A stretch of 64,000 nucleotides of DNA from Candidatus Obscuribacterales bacterium. GTDB lineage: Bacteria > Cyanobacteriota > Vampirovibrionia > Obscuribacterales > Obscuribacteraceae. The notes under the pieces were generated by a model. It was not told the origin of the DNA. It worked only from the letters and a program-made list of their open reading frames with translations, and ran no database searches. The stretch's first letter is position 1; the number at the start of each line of letters is the position of its first letter. The stretch spans positions 558,001 through 622,000 of the forward strand of contig JAHBVO010000003.1 in NCBI GenBank assembly GCA_019637435.1, read 5' to 3'. Position numbers and translations under genes: made by a program. Shown piece after piece: positions 26,257 through 35,752 of this stretch.

Positions 26257-27247
26257 AACGCGCATGAATACTCTTGTGGACGGGTTTGGCAGGAAGCATA
26301 CTTACCTGCGAATATCAGTTACGGATAAGTGCAACCTGCGCTGCTTTTATTGCATGCCCCTTGAAGGCATTGTCTGGAAGCGGCGTGAGGAGCTTCTCGA
26401 CTTCGAAGAGATCGTTCGTGTCGCTGATATCTTCGTTCGCAAAGGGATCGATAAAATTCGATTGACCGGTGGAGAGCCGCTGATGAGGCGCGACTTGCAT
26501 TTGCTGGTTGAGATGTTGTCCAAATTGGAAGGTTTGAACACGATAGCGATGACGACCAACGCTACGCTGCTGGCAGAGAATGCGCAACGGCTGAAGGACG
26601 CGGGAATTACTCAATTGAACATAAGCATCGACAGCTTCAAACAGGATCGTTTTCAAACGCTGACGGGCAGGGATGATTTGCAACGAGTCATGCGCGGCAT
26701 CGAAGAAGCGCAGCGGGTCGGTTTTTCCCAGATAAAATTGAATGTTGTTGCGATAGCCGGTGTCAACGAAGATGAGATTATCGATTTCGTCGACTATGTC
26801 AAAGACACACGGATGAACGTGCGATTCATTGAATTCATGCCGTTTCGCGATAATGATTGGAACGTCGAGCGCGTACTTACATACGCGGAAATGTTGAAAA
26901 TGATCGGTGAGAAGTTTCAACTCGTTCCAATCGAGACTGAGCCATCGGCTGTAGCCAAGGACTTCTCGATAGTTGGTCATAGTGGAACGGTGAGCTTCAT
27001 AACTTCTATGTCTGAGAGCTTTTGCTCAACTTGCAATCGCATCCGGCTGACAGCGGACGGCTCGATCAAGTCTTGCCTTTTCTACCCGGCTGAGGTAAGC
27101 CTGCGGGATAGAATCCGCGCCGGAGCAACAGATGCGGATATCGAAGAAATGATAATGTATTCGCTTGGGCAGAAGCCGGAGGCCCATCCGCCAGCGGAAG
27201 AAATCGCGGCGGAGCACAATCGCAGTATGATCGAGATTGGAGGATAA
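26237..27247 (+). CDS. moaA: GTP 3',8-cyclase (molybdenum cofactor biosynthesis protein A)
   Basis: Radical-SAM enzyme that rearranges GTP in the first step of molybdopterin synthesis. The N-terminal [4Fe-4S] cluster motif is visible as CNLRCFYC, with the SAM-binding RLTGGEPLMRRDL; the C-terminal GTP-binding cluster is CSTCNRIRLTADGSIKSC, and the protein ends in Gly-Gly as MoaA requires. Its 336 residues are the normal length. I chose GTG 26237 because GAGGTGG lies about nine bases upstream; ATG 26264 has no ribosome-binding site. Its last codons, GGA GGA TAA, provide the Shine-Dalgarno of the next gene. Confidence 0.95.
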   Translation: MKALVPETRMNTLVDGFGRKHTYLRISVTDKCNLRCFYCMPLEGIVWKRREELLDFEEIVRVADIFVRKGIDKIRLTGGEPLMRRDLHLLVEMLSKLEGLNTIAMTTNATLLAENAQRLKDAGITQLNISIDSFKQDRFQTLTGRDDLQRVMRGIEEAQRVGFSQIKLNVVAIAGVNEDEIIDFVDYVKDTRMNVRFIEFMPFRDNDWNVERVLTYAEMLKMIGEKFQLVPIETEPSAVAKDFSIVGHSGTVSFITSMSESFCSTCNRIRLTADGSIKSCLFYPAEVSLRDRIRAGATDADIEEMIMYSLGQKPEAHPPAEEIAAEHNRSMIEIGG

Positions 27248-28210
27248 ATGCGCGACATCTCACGCAAAGTTGTTAGCTTTCGCACCGCGCTTGCACAGGC
27301 GGTTTTGAAAGTCGATCCCTCGACGATTGAGCGTATAAGAAACGGTGAGGTTCCAAAAGGTGACCCGCTGCCAGTTGCCAAAGTAGCCGCCATTCAAGCA
27401 GCAAAGAACACCAGTCAAATTATTCCGTACTGCCATCAGATTGCTCTGGAGTTTGTCGGAGTCGAGTTCAAACTCGAAGAAGATCAGATCACGATTGAGA
27501 CGACTGTGAAAGCGGCGGAGAAAACAGGGGTCGAGATGGAGGCGCTCACTGCCGCATCGGTCGCTGCTCTCACCATTTACGACATGGTTAAAATGTTCGA
27601 CGAGAAGTGTGAGATTGGTTCCGTTGTTTTACTCAAGAAGACGGGCGGCAAGTCTGATTTTAAACCGAAGCTCGATAGAGTGGCTCGCGCAGCCGTTTTC
27701 GTCATGTCCGATCGGGTGTCCGCCGGCAAGTCGGTCGACGAATCCGGAAAAATTATTTTGCAGCGTCTCAAAGATCAGGGCATTGATGTCGTTGAATTCA
27801 GTTGTGTTTCAGACGATGAAACCGAGATCGTGCCATCGATCATCCGCTGCACGGACGAGTTGGAAGTAGATCTGGTTGTCACCACAGGTGGTACCGGTGT
27901 AGGCCCGCGCGATGTTACGCCGGACTCGATCAACGGTTTGTTCGAGCGCGAGATGCCGGGTGTAGCCGAGGCAATTCGCAGCTACGGACAAACTCATAAT
28001 CCTTATGCGATGCTGTCTCGTTCGAGTGCCGGTGTTCGCAAGAAATCGATCATCGTTTGCCTGCCTGGTTCGCGTGGTGGTGTCAACGACGCTCTCGATG
28101 TTCTCCTCCCGTATGTGCTGCATGCCATACCGATGATGGAGGGCAAGTGTCATGATGAGAAGAAGCATGCGGCAAGTGCAGCCGGCGCGAGTGAAACGAG
28201 CACCAAGTAG
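27248..28210 (+). CDS. Bifunctional MoaC-MogA/MoaB fusion (cyclic pyranopterin synthase + molybdopterin adenylyltransferase)
   Basis: A 320-residue fusion. Residues about 1-137 are MoaC, with CHQIALEFVGVEFKL and KTGVEMEALTAASVAALTIYDM; it converts the MoaA product to cyclic pyranopterin monophosphate. Residues about 145-305 are a MoaB/MogA domain (VFVMSDRVSAGKSVDESG, then VVTTGGTGVGPRDVTPD and LPGSRGGVNDAL), which adenylylates molybdopterin before metal insertion. MoaC-MoaB fusions are known in other bacteria (moaCB). The very C-terminal 15 residues are Ala/Ser/Lys-rich. It is one base from the moaA stop, and the following moeA begins directly after its stop, so translation is tightly coupled. 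Confidence 0.93.
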   Translation: MRDISRKVVSFRTALAQAVLKVDPSTIERIRNGEVPKGDPLPVAKVAAIQAAKNTSQIIPYCHQIALEFVGVEFKLEEDQITIETTVKAAEKTGVEMEALTAASVAALTIYDMVKMFDEKCEIGSVVLLKKTGGKSDFKPKLDRVARAAVFVMSDRVSAGKSVDESGKIILQRLKDQGIDVVEFSCVSDDETEIVPSIIRCTDELEVDLVVTTGGTGVGPRDVTPDSINGLFEREMPGVAEAIRSYGQTHNPYAMLSRSSAGVRKKSIIVCLPGSRGGVNDALDVLLPYVLHAIPMMEGKCHDEKKHAASAAGASETSTK

Positions 28211-29467
28211 ATGTTGACTTACGCCGAGGCGCTCGAAAAGGTTTTATCCACAGTCAGGCAGCTTCCCGCTGAAGACGTGGCTTTGGAAGACTTGTGCGAT
28301 CGCTTTCTGTCCGCGCCTGTACAAGCGGCGTTTGATTTGCCGCGATTCGACAATTCGGCGGTGGACGGTTTTGGAGTATTGCTCAGCGATGTGAGCGCAG
28401 CCACTGAATCTTCCGCGGCTCATCTGGTTTTGATCGACACCATACATGCCGGCGAGTCCGGCAGTGTGCCTGTGTTGGCGAGAGGTCAAACAGTCAAGAT
28501 TTTGACCGGCGCTCCCGTGCCACCGTCTGTAGAGGCGGTGATAATGCGGGAATTTTGCGACGAGGAAAATGGTGCGGTCTCGGTTAAGACGCAGGCGACT
28601 GCATCTGAGAATATCAGGCGCAAAGGCGATGAAGTGAAACAGGGTCAGGAAGTTCTTCCTGCCGGAGTACAAGTGACGCCGCCGGTAGTCGGATTGATTG
28701 CATCGTTTGGTCACGAGCGGTTTTCAGTCACAAAACAGCCGCGCGTTGCAGTTGTTGTGACTGGTGATGAGCTTGTTAAACCGGGCGATTCGTTGAAGGA
28801 TGGTCAAATCTTCGAGTCGAATTCTTTCGCTCTGGCAGCCGCCGTCAAGGCGATGGGCTTGCCTCGGTGCATGACGATTCATGCGCTTGATAGCCGGGAG
28901 GCGACAACTAGCGCCTTTCAACAAGCGATCGAACAAGCGGATGTGATTATCTCCGCAGGGGGAGTGTCTGTAGGCGAGCATGATTACGTCAAAGTGGCAC
29001 TAGAGGAAGATTTAAAGGCGCAAACGGTTTTCTGGCGAATTGCAATTAAGCCCGGAAAGCCTGTCTATTTCGGGTTTATAGACCAGCAAATTGATGGGGA
29101 GGCGCGTCCACAGCGCAAGCTCATTTTTGGACTGCCTGGCAACCCCGTGAGCGCGCTTGTGACCTTTAATTTGTTCGTGAAGCCGGCGTTGCGAAAGATG
29201 CAGGGCGCCGCCGAGCCGGCAAAAATGCCATGGGCGGGTGTTCTCGAGTCCGATTTGAAGAAGAAACCCGGAAGAATGGATTTTGTTCGCGGTATACTAG
29301 GGTGCTCGCCTGCGGGTGCACTTAGTGTGTCGCCGACGCGCGGGCAAGACTCGCACATGCTGAGCGGACTGGCTAAGGCTAATTGTTTGATTCAATTTCC
29401 GGCAGACTCCGAACGCATTGCGAAGGGGCAATGCATTCAGCTCGAGCTGCTGGACTGGCGTTCTTGA
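28211..29467 (+). CDS. moeA: Molybdopterin molybdenumtransferase
   Basis: A 418-residue MoeA, the normal size. It inserts molybdate into adenylylated molybdopterin. Visible motifs include DLPRFDNSAVDGFGV (domain III start), IRRKGDEVKQGQ, the MogA-like domain VVVTGDELVKPGDSLKDGQIFESNS, ISAGGVSVGEHDYV, KPGKPVYFG and LPGNPVSALVTF. The C-terminal domain IV ends near LIQFPADSERIAKG. It starts immediately after the moaCB stop with no intergenic base, as the last Mo-cofactor gene of the operon. No molybdoenzyme or molybdate transporter is nearby. Confidence 0.95.
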   Translation: MLTYAEALEKVLSTVRQLPAEDVALEDLCDRFLSAPVQAAFDLPRFDNSAVDGFGVLLSDVSAATESSAAHLVLIDTIHAGESGSVPVLARGQTVKILTGAPVPPSVEAVIMREFCDEENGAVSVKTQATASENIRRKGDEVKQGQEVLPAGVQVTPPVVGLIASFGHERFSVTKQPRVAVVVTGDELVKPGDSLKDGQIFESNSFALAAAVKAMGLPRCMTIHALDSREATTSAFQQAIEQADVIISAGGVSVGEHDYVKVALEEDLKAQTVFWRIAIKPGKPVYFGFIDQQIDGEARPQRKLIFGLPGNPVSALVTFNLFVKPALRKMQGAAEPAKMPWAGVLESDLKKKPGRMDFVRGILGCSPAGALSVSPTRGQDSHMLSGLAKANCLIQFPADSERIAKGQCIQLELLDWRS

Positions 29468-29485
29468 AGGAGGAAACACAGGCTC

Positions 29486-30184
29486 ATGGTATCTGAGAAA
29501 GTCAGTATTTCAGTCGACGACGGATTCTTCGATGCCTACGTGTCATTGCCGCCCCAGGGAGATGGTCCCGGGCTGCTCCTGATTCAGGAAATTTTCGGCG
29601 TCAATCAGCACATGCGTGATGTTGCCGACAGGCTTGCTGCCGAAGGTTTCATCGTGATGGTGCCCGATCTCTTCTGGCGCATGAAACGCAATCTCGAACT
29701 CGGATACGAAGGCGCAGACTTCGACAAGGCGCTCGAGTACTTTCAACAGTTTGACGAGAAGCAGGGATTGGCTGACCTTAAAGAGGCTGCCTCAGCGCTT
29801 CGCGACCACAAAAAGTGCACCGGTCGAGTGGGCACGATTGGCTTTTGTCTCGGCGGAAAGCTCGCCTTCAGGCTGGCGTCGCAGTACAACATGAACGCGG
29901 CGGTCTCCTACTATCCCGTTTTCCTCGATAAGCATCTCGAGGAAGCTGAGCGCTTGCGCTGTGAAACCATCATTCACTTTGCCGCCCTGGACCATTTTGT
30001 ACCGCTCGAAACATATGAGACCATCAAAGAAGGTCTTAAACACAAGCAGAATATTCACATCTATCTTTACGAGGGCGTCGATCACGGCTTCAATTGCGAC
30101 GCTCGCTCAGCATACAACAAGGAAGCTGCTGATCTGGCGTGGTCCAGAAGCCTTGAGGTCTTCAACAAAGAGCTCAAAGGCTAG
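29486..30184 (+). CDS. Dienelactone hydrolase family protein
   Basis: A 232-residue alpha/beta hydrolase. The catalytic triad of the dienelactone hydrolase family is complete: Cys121 in GFCLGGK, Asp169 in AALDHFVPLE and His200 in EGVDHGFNC; the QEIFGVNQHMRDVADRLA segment after strand 1 is also characteristic. The natural substrate is not predictable; family members open lactones of the chlorocatechol path or act as general carboxyesterases. It lies 18 bases after moeA and may be read in the same transcript. The GGAGG is 14 bases before the ATG, rather far. Confidence 0.92.
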   Translation: MVSEKVSISVDDGFFDAYVSLPPQGDGPGLLLIQEIFGVNQHMRDVADRLAAEGFIVMVPDLFWRMKRNLELGYEGADFDKALEYFQQFDEKQGLADLKEAASALRDHKKCTGRVGTIGFCLGGKLAFRLASQYNMNAAVSYYPVFLDKHLEEAERLRCETIIHFAALDHFVPLETYETIKEGLKHKQNIHIYLYEGVDHGFNCDARSAYNKEAADLAWSRSLEVFNKELKG

Positions 30185-30555
30185 CAGAAGCTCAGCTTTT
30201 CCGTTCGGGCTTAAGGCTGGAAACGAAACAGCTGCAACGGTTTCGTAAAAAAGAGTACCGTATTGTCATCGGCGATGATATTCCGGCTTAATTTCAGGGC
30301 AGTATTTAGAAACCGCTGTTTCTGAGATTCATGTACCAAACCAATTTTGTCTTTAATGTGCAGGATTGGAGTGTGCGATGATGACTTGGCAGTGATTCGC
30401 TATCCACTCGCAAATTCGCTCGGGACTGTTTGAAAATCAAGTTGCAGCTTTTTGGTGAAACCTATCGCCATCAAGCGTTCGACGCTCTAGAATAGTTCGA
30501 TAATTTAGTACTCAACTGTTGACATGGTGTGCGGCTTCAATCGGGAGACTTCCGC
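30185..30555. other. Intergenic region after the molybdopterin operon
   Basis: 371 bases without a convincing gene. CGAAAC (30224-30229) and GTTTCG (30240-30245) form a weak hairpin just after the hydrolase gene, but no T-run follows it on the plus strand. A GTG at 30529 would extend the downstream gene by nine codons. I see no RNA gene or clear promoter. Confidence 0.6.
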
Positions 30556-31767
30556 GTGGCCAATGACGAATTTCCGGTCCTCACTCAGATTCTGCTCGGC
30601 AGCGGTCTGATCACAAGAGATGATCTCGAGGACTACAAGATGATTGCCAAGGATTTAAAAATCCCGGTGACCCAGGCAATCATGAATTCGGGGCTGATAA
30701 ACGCTAATAATTTGAAGACTGCGCAGGATGCTCTGGAGCTGGTCAACAAGCAGCAAATCACGCCTGACATCGCAATAAGGTCATTGCGAGTGGCGCTTCA
30801 GAAAAATCTTCCACTGGCAGCCGCAATCAAATCCGTCAAGGATATGCACCAGAGAACTCAGGTTGTGGTTTCCGCCTCGAACGATCTCACGAATCTCTTG
30901 ATGAAGGCGGAAATGCTTACTCAGCAGGAACTGGGAAGGCTGTTTGTCCGGTCGGTGGAATCCTCGCTGATGCTTGGCCAATTGCTCGTTCTCGAAGACT
31001 TGATTTCTACTGAAGGATTGCTTGCCGCACTGCATGCGGTGCTGATGAAACGCGAGCAGGAACTGCCGGAAGCTGATGCCGTAAAGGGTCTTGTGCATTC
31101 CAACGCGCAAAAGATTTCCTTCGAGCAGGCGTTGTTCGAACTTGGGTTGTTTAAACATCCTGATGCAAAAACGACTCGCGTTGGCGAATTGTGTTTGATG
31201 GCCGGCATTATCACAAGAGAAATTTTGGCAGAATGTTTGGAAATTGAGTTGTTCAAGAAGAAACAGTTCGGTCAGATTTTGCTCGAACGCGGTTTGCTGA
31301 GCACCGAGCAATTGGAAGCGGCGATTCAGCTCCAGTCTGCTATCTCTAATGACACCTTGCAGCCTTACCAGGCTGCGAAGGCGCTGCATGCCGTCGTGAA
31401 AGAGGATAAGAACGTTTACGCGGCTATGGCAGATTTCCATGGCAAAAATAACGATGACAATACCCGGCTTGGGGACTTGCTCACGGAAGCCGGTGTATGC
31501 GACAAGGAGAAACTCGAATCTGTGGTGACTAAAAATCCCGACAGTCCCATCCGAGTCGGAAGCACCCTGCTAAAGGCAGGAGTCATCGACGAAAGCACGT
31601 TGTACTCGGCTCTTCGGTTGCAGACCTCGTTGCGTCTTGGATACTTATCGCGTGAAAAAACAGTTGAACTCTTGAAATACTGTAATGACAATAAAGCCTC
31701 AGTGGAAAAGGCTTTTCACGATAACCACACTTATGTTCCATCGCGAATGCAATGGACCTGGGTTTGA
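30556..31767 (+). CDS. Stand-alone protein of GspE/MshE N-terminal-like repeats (paralogue of 24076-25299)
   Basis: A 403-residue soluble protein of repeated helical units such as LTQILLGSGLITRDDLEDYK, VGELCLMAGIITREILAECL, FGQILLERGLLSTEQLEAAI and VGSTLLKAGVIDESTLYSAL. These fit the T2SSE_N/MshEN pattern LGxLLxxxGLIxxxxLxxAL. No ATPase, no membrane segment. I took GTG 30556 as the start: GGGAG lies about eight bases upstream, and the resulting N-terminus MANDEFPVLTQILLGSG aligns with MAAEPEDLKLGTLLTYFG of the paralogue. GTG 30529 is the alternative. It is monocistronic. Confidence 0.78.
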   Translation: MANDEFPVLTQILLGSGLITRDDLEDYKMIAKDLKIPVTQAIMNSGLINANNLKTAQDALELVNKQQITPDIAIRSLRVALQKNLPLAAAIKSVKDMHQRTQVVVSASNDLTNLLMKAEMLTQQELGRLFVRSVESSLMLGQLLVLEDLISTEGLLAALHAVLMKREQELPEADAVKGLVHSNAQKISFEQALFELGLFKHPDAKTTRVGELCLMAGIITREILAECLEIELFKKKQFGQILLERGLLSTEQLEAAIQLQSAISNDTLQPYQAAKALHAVVKEDKNVYAAMADFHGKNNDDNTRLGDLLTEAGVCDKEKLESVVTKNPDSPIRVGSTLLKAGVIDESTLYSALRLQTSLRLGYLSREKTVELLKYCNDNKASVEKAFHDNHTYVPSRMQWTWV

Positions 31768-32102
31768 AAATTGCACGAATAAAAATATCTCCGTTGTATA
31801 TACGGCGCCAGAGAATCGCATGAATTAAGCCTTTCGTGTAAGTGCTTGTGCTACATGGAATATGGCGAATTAATCAGAATTTGTTGATCGCGAACGATGA
31901 AATGATTATCTGCCGGGTAAGAAGTGTTTGGAAACCGGCAGAATTCGATGTTCTCAGTTCTTGAAACTTCCTTCGAGCCTGGATATCGGGGGCTTCAACA
32001 GATAAGTTGGAGCGGAGATTTTGACTTCGCGCTTAAATAGACGTATGTTTTGATTGCGGAGTTGACCATCGAAGCTACTAAGTGGAAGAAAGGTAAGGCT
32101 GA
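31768..32102. other. Intergenic region before the small TPR gene
   Basis: 335 bases, AT-richer than the flanks, without a supported gene. It must hold the promoter of the small Lys-rich TPR protein at 32103, but I cannot point to a good -35/-10 pair. No structured repeat was found. Confidence 0.55.
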
Positions 32103-32465
32103 ATGACTGGTACGAAGAAGAAAGAGAAAGTGACGAAAGCAGCAACAGCTAAAGCAGCAACGGGCGAGCGAAAAGAGCGCAAAGGGCGGAAGAAGAATCC
32201 GATGTCGGATACCAGCACCAGGCTGGCCAGATATCGCAATCTTGCGCAGGAAAATTTGCAGCGTCAGAAAGTTGAAGCCGCACAGCGGTGCCTAGAAAAA
32301 GCCGTCTACATAGCGGTGAAGACATACGGTCCGCAACATCTGGAAGTCGGGACTAACCTTCTCGAACTCGGATCTGTTCTATACCAGCGCGGACATGTGG
32401 AAGTTGCGGAACCTCTAATGGCCCGTGCGCATCGGATTCTGCAAGCGATGGCGCCTTCGGTTTAA
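32103..32465 (+). CDS. Small TPR-like protein with Lys-rich N-terminal tail
   Basis: A 120-residue protein. Residues 1-33 are a basic, low-complexity tail (KKKEK, KAATAKAATGERKERKGRKK) and residues about 40-115 form two TPR-like helical pairs of the kinesin-light-chain type, with the VKTYGPQHLEVGTNLLELGS turn characteristic of TPR_12. An internal ATG (MSDTSTRLARYR, residue 34) could give a form without the tail. AAGG precedes the first ATG. It probably acts by protein contact; the basic tail could bind nucleic acid or acidic lipid, but this is inference. It converges on the large membrane protein gene. Confidence 0.75.
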   Translation: MTGTKKKEKVTKAATAKAATGERKERKGRKKNPMSDTSTRLARYRNLAQENLQRQKVEAAQRCLEKAVYIAVKTYGPQHLEVGTNLLELGSVLYQRGHVEVAEPLMARAHRILQAMAPSV

Positions 32466-32496
32466 ACGCGCCGCCGCGGTACATCGCAGTTCGATG

Positions 32497-35493
32497 TTAA
32501 TAAACCGTCCATGTGAAGAAGTCCTTGCGCTCTGGGATTTCAGTATCCATGAACTCTAGCTTCGCATTGCGGACCTTGACGGTTTGCTTGCTTGCTTTCT
32601 TTTGATTATTGAATAACAGATCGTCGCTGAAAGGCGTGAGAACCGGTCGTGTGGTGACACCGCCGTGTTCCAGAAGCTTCTTCGGAAACCAGTCGACGAT
32701 CGTGATTTTCTTCCAGCCGCTGGCATCGACTGGCACGGAATAGGGCTGCCATGTTGGATTCCAGACGTCGCCGTTACCAGTTTTGAATACCAGATTTGGA
32801 TAAGCGATTACAGGACGTTTTTCAGTTTTTAATTCGCACGTAAACCTGATAGGATGCCTTGCGAGCTGTTGTTCGCTCACCGGTACGTCCTGCGGCGTAA
32901 AGTAGAAGGTGCTGGGGTCGCCACCGTGGACAGTGCGCTCTTCGCCTGCTTTCTGCTCGAAGATGACCAGTGTGGAATCGGTCTTATCAGTTGAATTAGG
33001 GGCGGTTTGGGGAGGCGTGGCCGATTCCTTTGAAACTGCCGCGTCCTTTATCGATGCAGGCGTGGTTTTTGCAGATGCAGCTTCGTCGGCTGCGAGTTTG
33101 GCTGCTTTGTTAGCGTTTAGCGGTTGTACGAGCAATCGAATTCGCATTTTGCCCCATGGAGCTTTGCCGTTTTCAACAAAACTTTTGCTTGTGAAACCCT
33201 TGATTGAGATCGTTTCCAATGGTCGTTGTTCGATGGGAACCCGGTAATCAGCGCCTTCGACCGCGTAGTTCCAGCAGGTCGAGTTGATCGAGGGGAGAAT
33301 GGTTTCACCGTCCATCTCTCCAGATGACGGCATGGCGTAGTCACCATATACGGTGATGACGCTCGTGTCGTGCGCGCTACTTATGCGGATTGTGTTTTCC
33401 TGTCCAGGTTTTAAAAGCTTGGAAGGAAACGGCGCGATGTACCAGTGGCGTATGGCTCGGTAATCTTGATCCATCACTTTAGCCTGGACTGCGATTGACT
33501 GAACGATTGACTCGCTGTCCTTTTGCAGCATGGGTATCGGAAGCGCTTGCGTTCCGATTCTCGTACCATTAACTTCGATATTCAATTGTGGAAGTGAATC
33601 GGGTGTGTGGATGTCCATCGCGACGTATGCGGTTGGACCCAGAATACCGGTCGCCTTCGGCAATTTGATGGTCTGGCATGCTGCCTGTTCGCCTGAAATA
33701 TTTGTAGTCCACTCGCTCCAGAGGTGCGACGTAACGATACTTCCTGCAAGACTGCAAGCGACGGCTGCGAAACTTGCGATGCTTGCAATCACGAGGGCAG
33801 GAGCCGGCTTTTGATTCGGTGCTGCTGCAACTCTCGCGCCTTCTGTTTCATCTTTCACTGCGGCTAGGGTTGAAACCGTTGCGCTCGTGTGTTTCGTCAA
33901 TGCCAGCCAGACTGCGCCATATGCGCAGATTGCAACCATTGCTACCAGCCATGGTGCAATCGTCAACCACCAACCCTGAGAGATCAAACTCGTTGGAACC
34001 GCTGACCACACGCGCAACTCGTTGATAATCGGGCAAAGAACGCAGAATGTTGCGACGATGAGGAAGAAGCGGTTACGGGTGTGCCGTTCCTGTCCAAGCC
34101 AGAAGGAGAGCGACGCTCCAGCGGCCAGAATAATCAGCGGCATGGCGCTCATGGCGTAACGGGACAGTGCAATGAATGCCAGGTAAACGAAGTGAGCGCT
34201 GACGGTAGCAATGATGAGCGAGGTGCCGAGCCATTCTCCTTTGCTCAGTGCGCGTCGTCCGCGTGCGCAGGCTATAAATGCCCAGCTTGCTCCGAGAAAA
34301 ATCATCAGTTGATGGAGCACGTTCTGCGCAGCTGGAGGTAGGCCGAGAGTCGGATATTTGCAATCGTTCCAGGGTGCTGACCAGAGGCGACTGAGTTTTT
34401 TGGTTTGCAAAAGCAACCAATCTACAGGGTGCGCTTTGGCGTTTTCAACAACCATGCTAGCAGCGACGCGCATGTCTTCCGGAAATGGAATTGTACTGGG
34501 ATACGGGGTCCATCCGTCAGTGGTGGTCAGGTTTCCCGATAGCAGGTTGAAAGCCGGCAATCTATTTGTGGTCAAACGAGCCTGACCGAGCGCGGTTTTT
34601 GTATAAAGCAACCAGGGTGACGCGATCAGGGCAAACGCAATTGCGATTGACAAAACTGAAACGATTGCAGCTTTTCTGGATCCCGGTTCCGCATCAGCCT
34701 TCGAGCGGCGCATACCGACGAATGATGCGACTGCGAGGAAAGGTAGGACAAATGGAAATGCTGATCGGGCGAGTACGGTTAAGCCAAGGATGGTACCAGT
34801 GGCGATACCACTTACAATTCGGTTGGCAATTGCGTTGGCTGGGAGCATAAGCAAGCGGGCGAGGCTGTAAACGGACGCGGTGAGCATGAAAGTGACGAAG
34901 TTTTCGCACATACACCAGTGTGTGTTTACTATTGCGGCTGGATAAATCGCGTAGAGCAAACCGGCGATTGCGCCTGGCAAAGTGCCGAATAGAAGAAATC
35001 CAGCCAAACACAGCAGAATACACGTGGACGCATCAACTGCTGAGTTCGCGATACTGACCTTGAAGATTATGCGTTCCCATTGGAACGATTTTTGCTCCTC
35101 GTATCCTGTGAGAGGGAGCACGGCCGAAAGATAGAGTGGAAAGATCGGACCGTCGGTGACGAGGCGGTCGACTAGCTTGTCCGAGTTGAATGCAACGTAC
35201 ATTCCGCTGTAGGATTTTGCGTCATCAGCGATGTTCTTCAGCAACTCTTGAGGAGAATGGCTCTGTCGCACCATTCTGTTTATGGACGCGCCTGAGCGTA
35301 GATAATTTTGCGAATCTTCGAGAAACCAGACACGGTGTTCCAGTCCGGCGTTATACGAATATCTGATCGAAAACGCGAGCAGAAAGATAGAGACTGCGAT
35401 GAAAAGGCGATTGCGAAATAAATTGCGAACAGTGTTTAATCGTTCATTGCCGCGCTGAGAATCGCGAACGTTAGCATCGTTCGGTTCGGACAT
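32497..35493 (-). CDS. Large GT39/PMT-like membrane glycosyltransferase with C-terminal extracytoplasmic domains
   Basis: About 998 residues. The N-terminal ~500 residues hold about 11-13 hydrophobic helices with family-like features: an acidic FLEDSQNYLRSG loop after the first helix and TDGPIFPLYLSAVLPLTGY, which resemble the DE/DGP-type luminal loop of dolichol- or polyprenyl-phosphate-dependent glycosyltransferases (GT39/ArnT-like). The C-terminal ~420 residues after a last helix (ALVIASIASFAAVACSLAGS) are two or more beta-rich extracytoplasmic domains with an Ala/Lys/Thr-rich linker. The ATG at 35493 is preferred to a TTG at 35520. It is a paralogue of the divergent gene at 35753. Substrate unknown; a role in glycosylating surface proteins is inference. 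Confidence 0.8.
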   Translation of the reverse strand: MSEPNDANVRDSQRGNERLNTVRNLFRNRLFIAVSIFLLAFSIRYSYNAGLEHRVWFLEDSQNYLRSGASINRMVRQSHSPQELLKNIADDAKSYSGMYVAFNSDKLVDRLVTDGPIFPLYLSAVLPLTGYEEQKSFQWERIIFKVSIANSAVDASTCILLCLAGFLLFGTLPGAIAGLLYAIYPAAIVNTHWCMCENFVTFMLTASVYSLARLLMLPANAIANRIVSGIATGTILGLTVLARSAFPFVLPFLAVASFVGMRRSKADAEPGSRKAAIVSVLSIAIAFALIASPWLLYTKTALGQARLTTNRLPAFNLLSGNLTTTDGWTPYPSTIPFPEDMRVAASMVVENAKAHPVDWLLLQTKKLSRLWSAPWNDCKYPTLGLPPAAQNVLHQLMIFLGASWAFIACARGRRALSKGEWLGTSLIIATVSAHFVYLAFIALSRYAMSAMPLIILAAGASLSFWLGQERHTRNRFFLIVATFCVLCPIINELRVWSAVPTSLISQGWWLTIAPWLVAMVAICAYGAVWLALTKHTSATVSTLAAVKDETEGARVAAAPNQKPAPALVIASIASFAAVACSLAGSIVTSHLWSEWTTNISGEQAACQTIKLPKATGILGPTAYVAMDIHTPDSLPQLNIEVNGTRIGTQALPIPMLQKDSESIVQSIAVQAKVMDQDYRAIRHWYIAPFPSKLLKPGQENTIRISSAHDTSVITVYGDYAMPSSGEMDGETILPSINSTCWNYAVEGADYRVPIEQRPLETISIKGFTSKSFVENGKAPWGKMRIRLLVQPLNANKAAKLAADEAASAKTTPASIKDAAVSKESATPPQTAPNSTDKTDSTLVIFEQKAGEERTVHGGDPSTFYFTPQDVPVSEQQLARHPIRFTCELKTEKRPVIAYPNLVFKTGNGDVWNPTWQPYSVPVDASGWKKITIVDWFPKKLLEHGGVTTRPVLTPFSDDLLFNNQKKASKQTVKVRNAKLEFMDTEIPERKDFFTWTVY

Positions 35494-35752
35494 GCCGGAT
35501 TTATTTATAGCGGATGCCAATTTTCGTCACCGAATTGAGGACGACCGGGAGTTCTGCAATTGCGCGGCAGCATTCAGCAGCGGCTGTTTTGCGGCTGCCA
35601 AGGAATGATACTTTAGACGAGATCATGAAATGCTAGATGGACCTAATCTAGGCGTCTTTCCAACTGTCGCAAAATAAAGTGGATTTAAACAAATTGCATC
35701 TCAGGCATCAGATCGCGAGGCGTAGTAAATTGTTGGTGCGCGAAGACCACGG

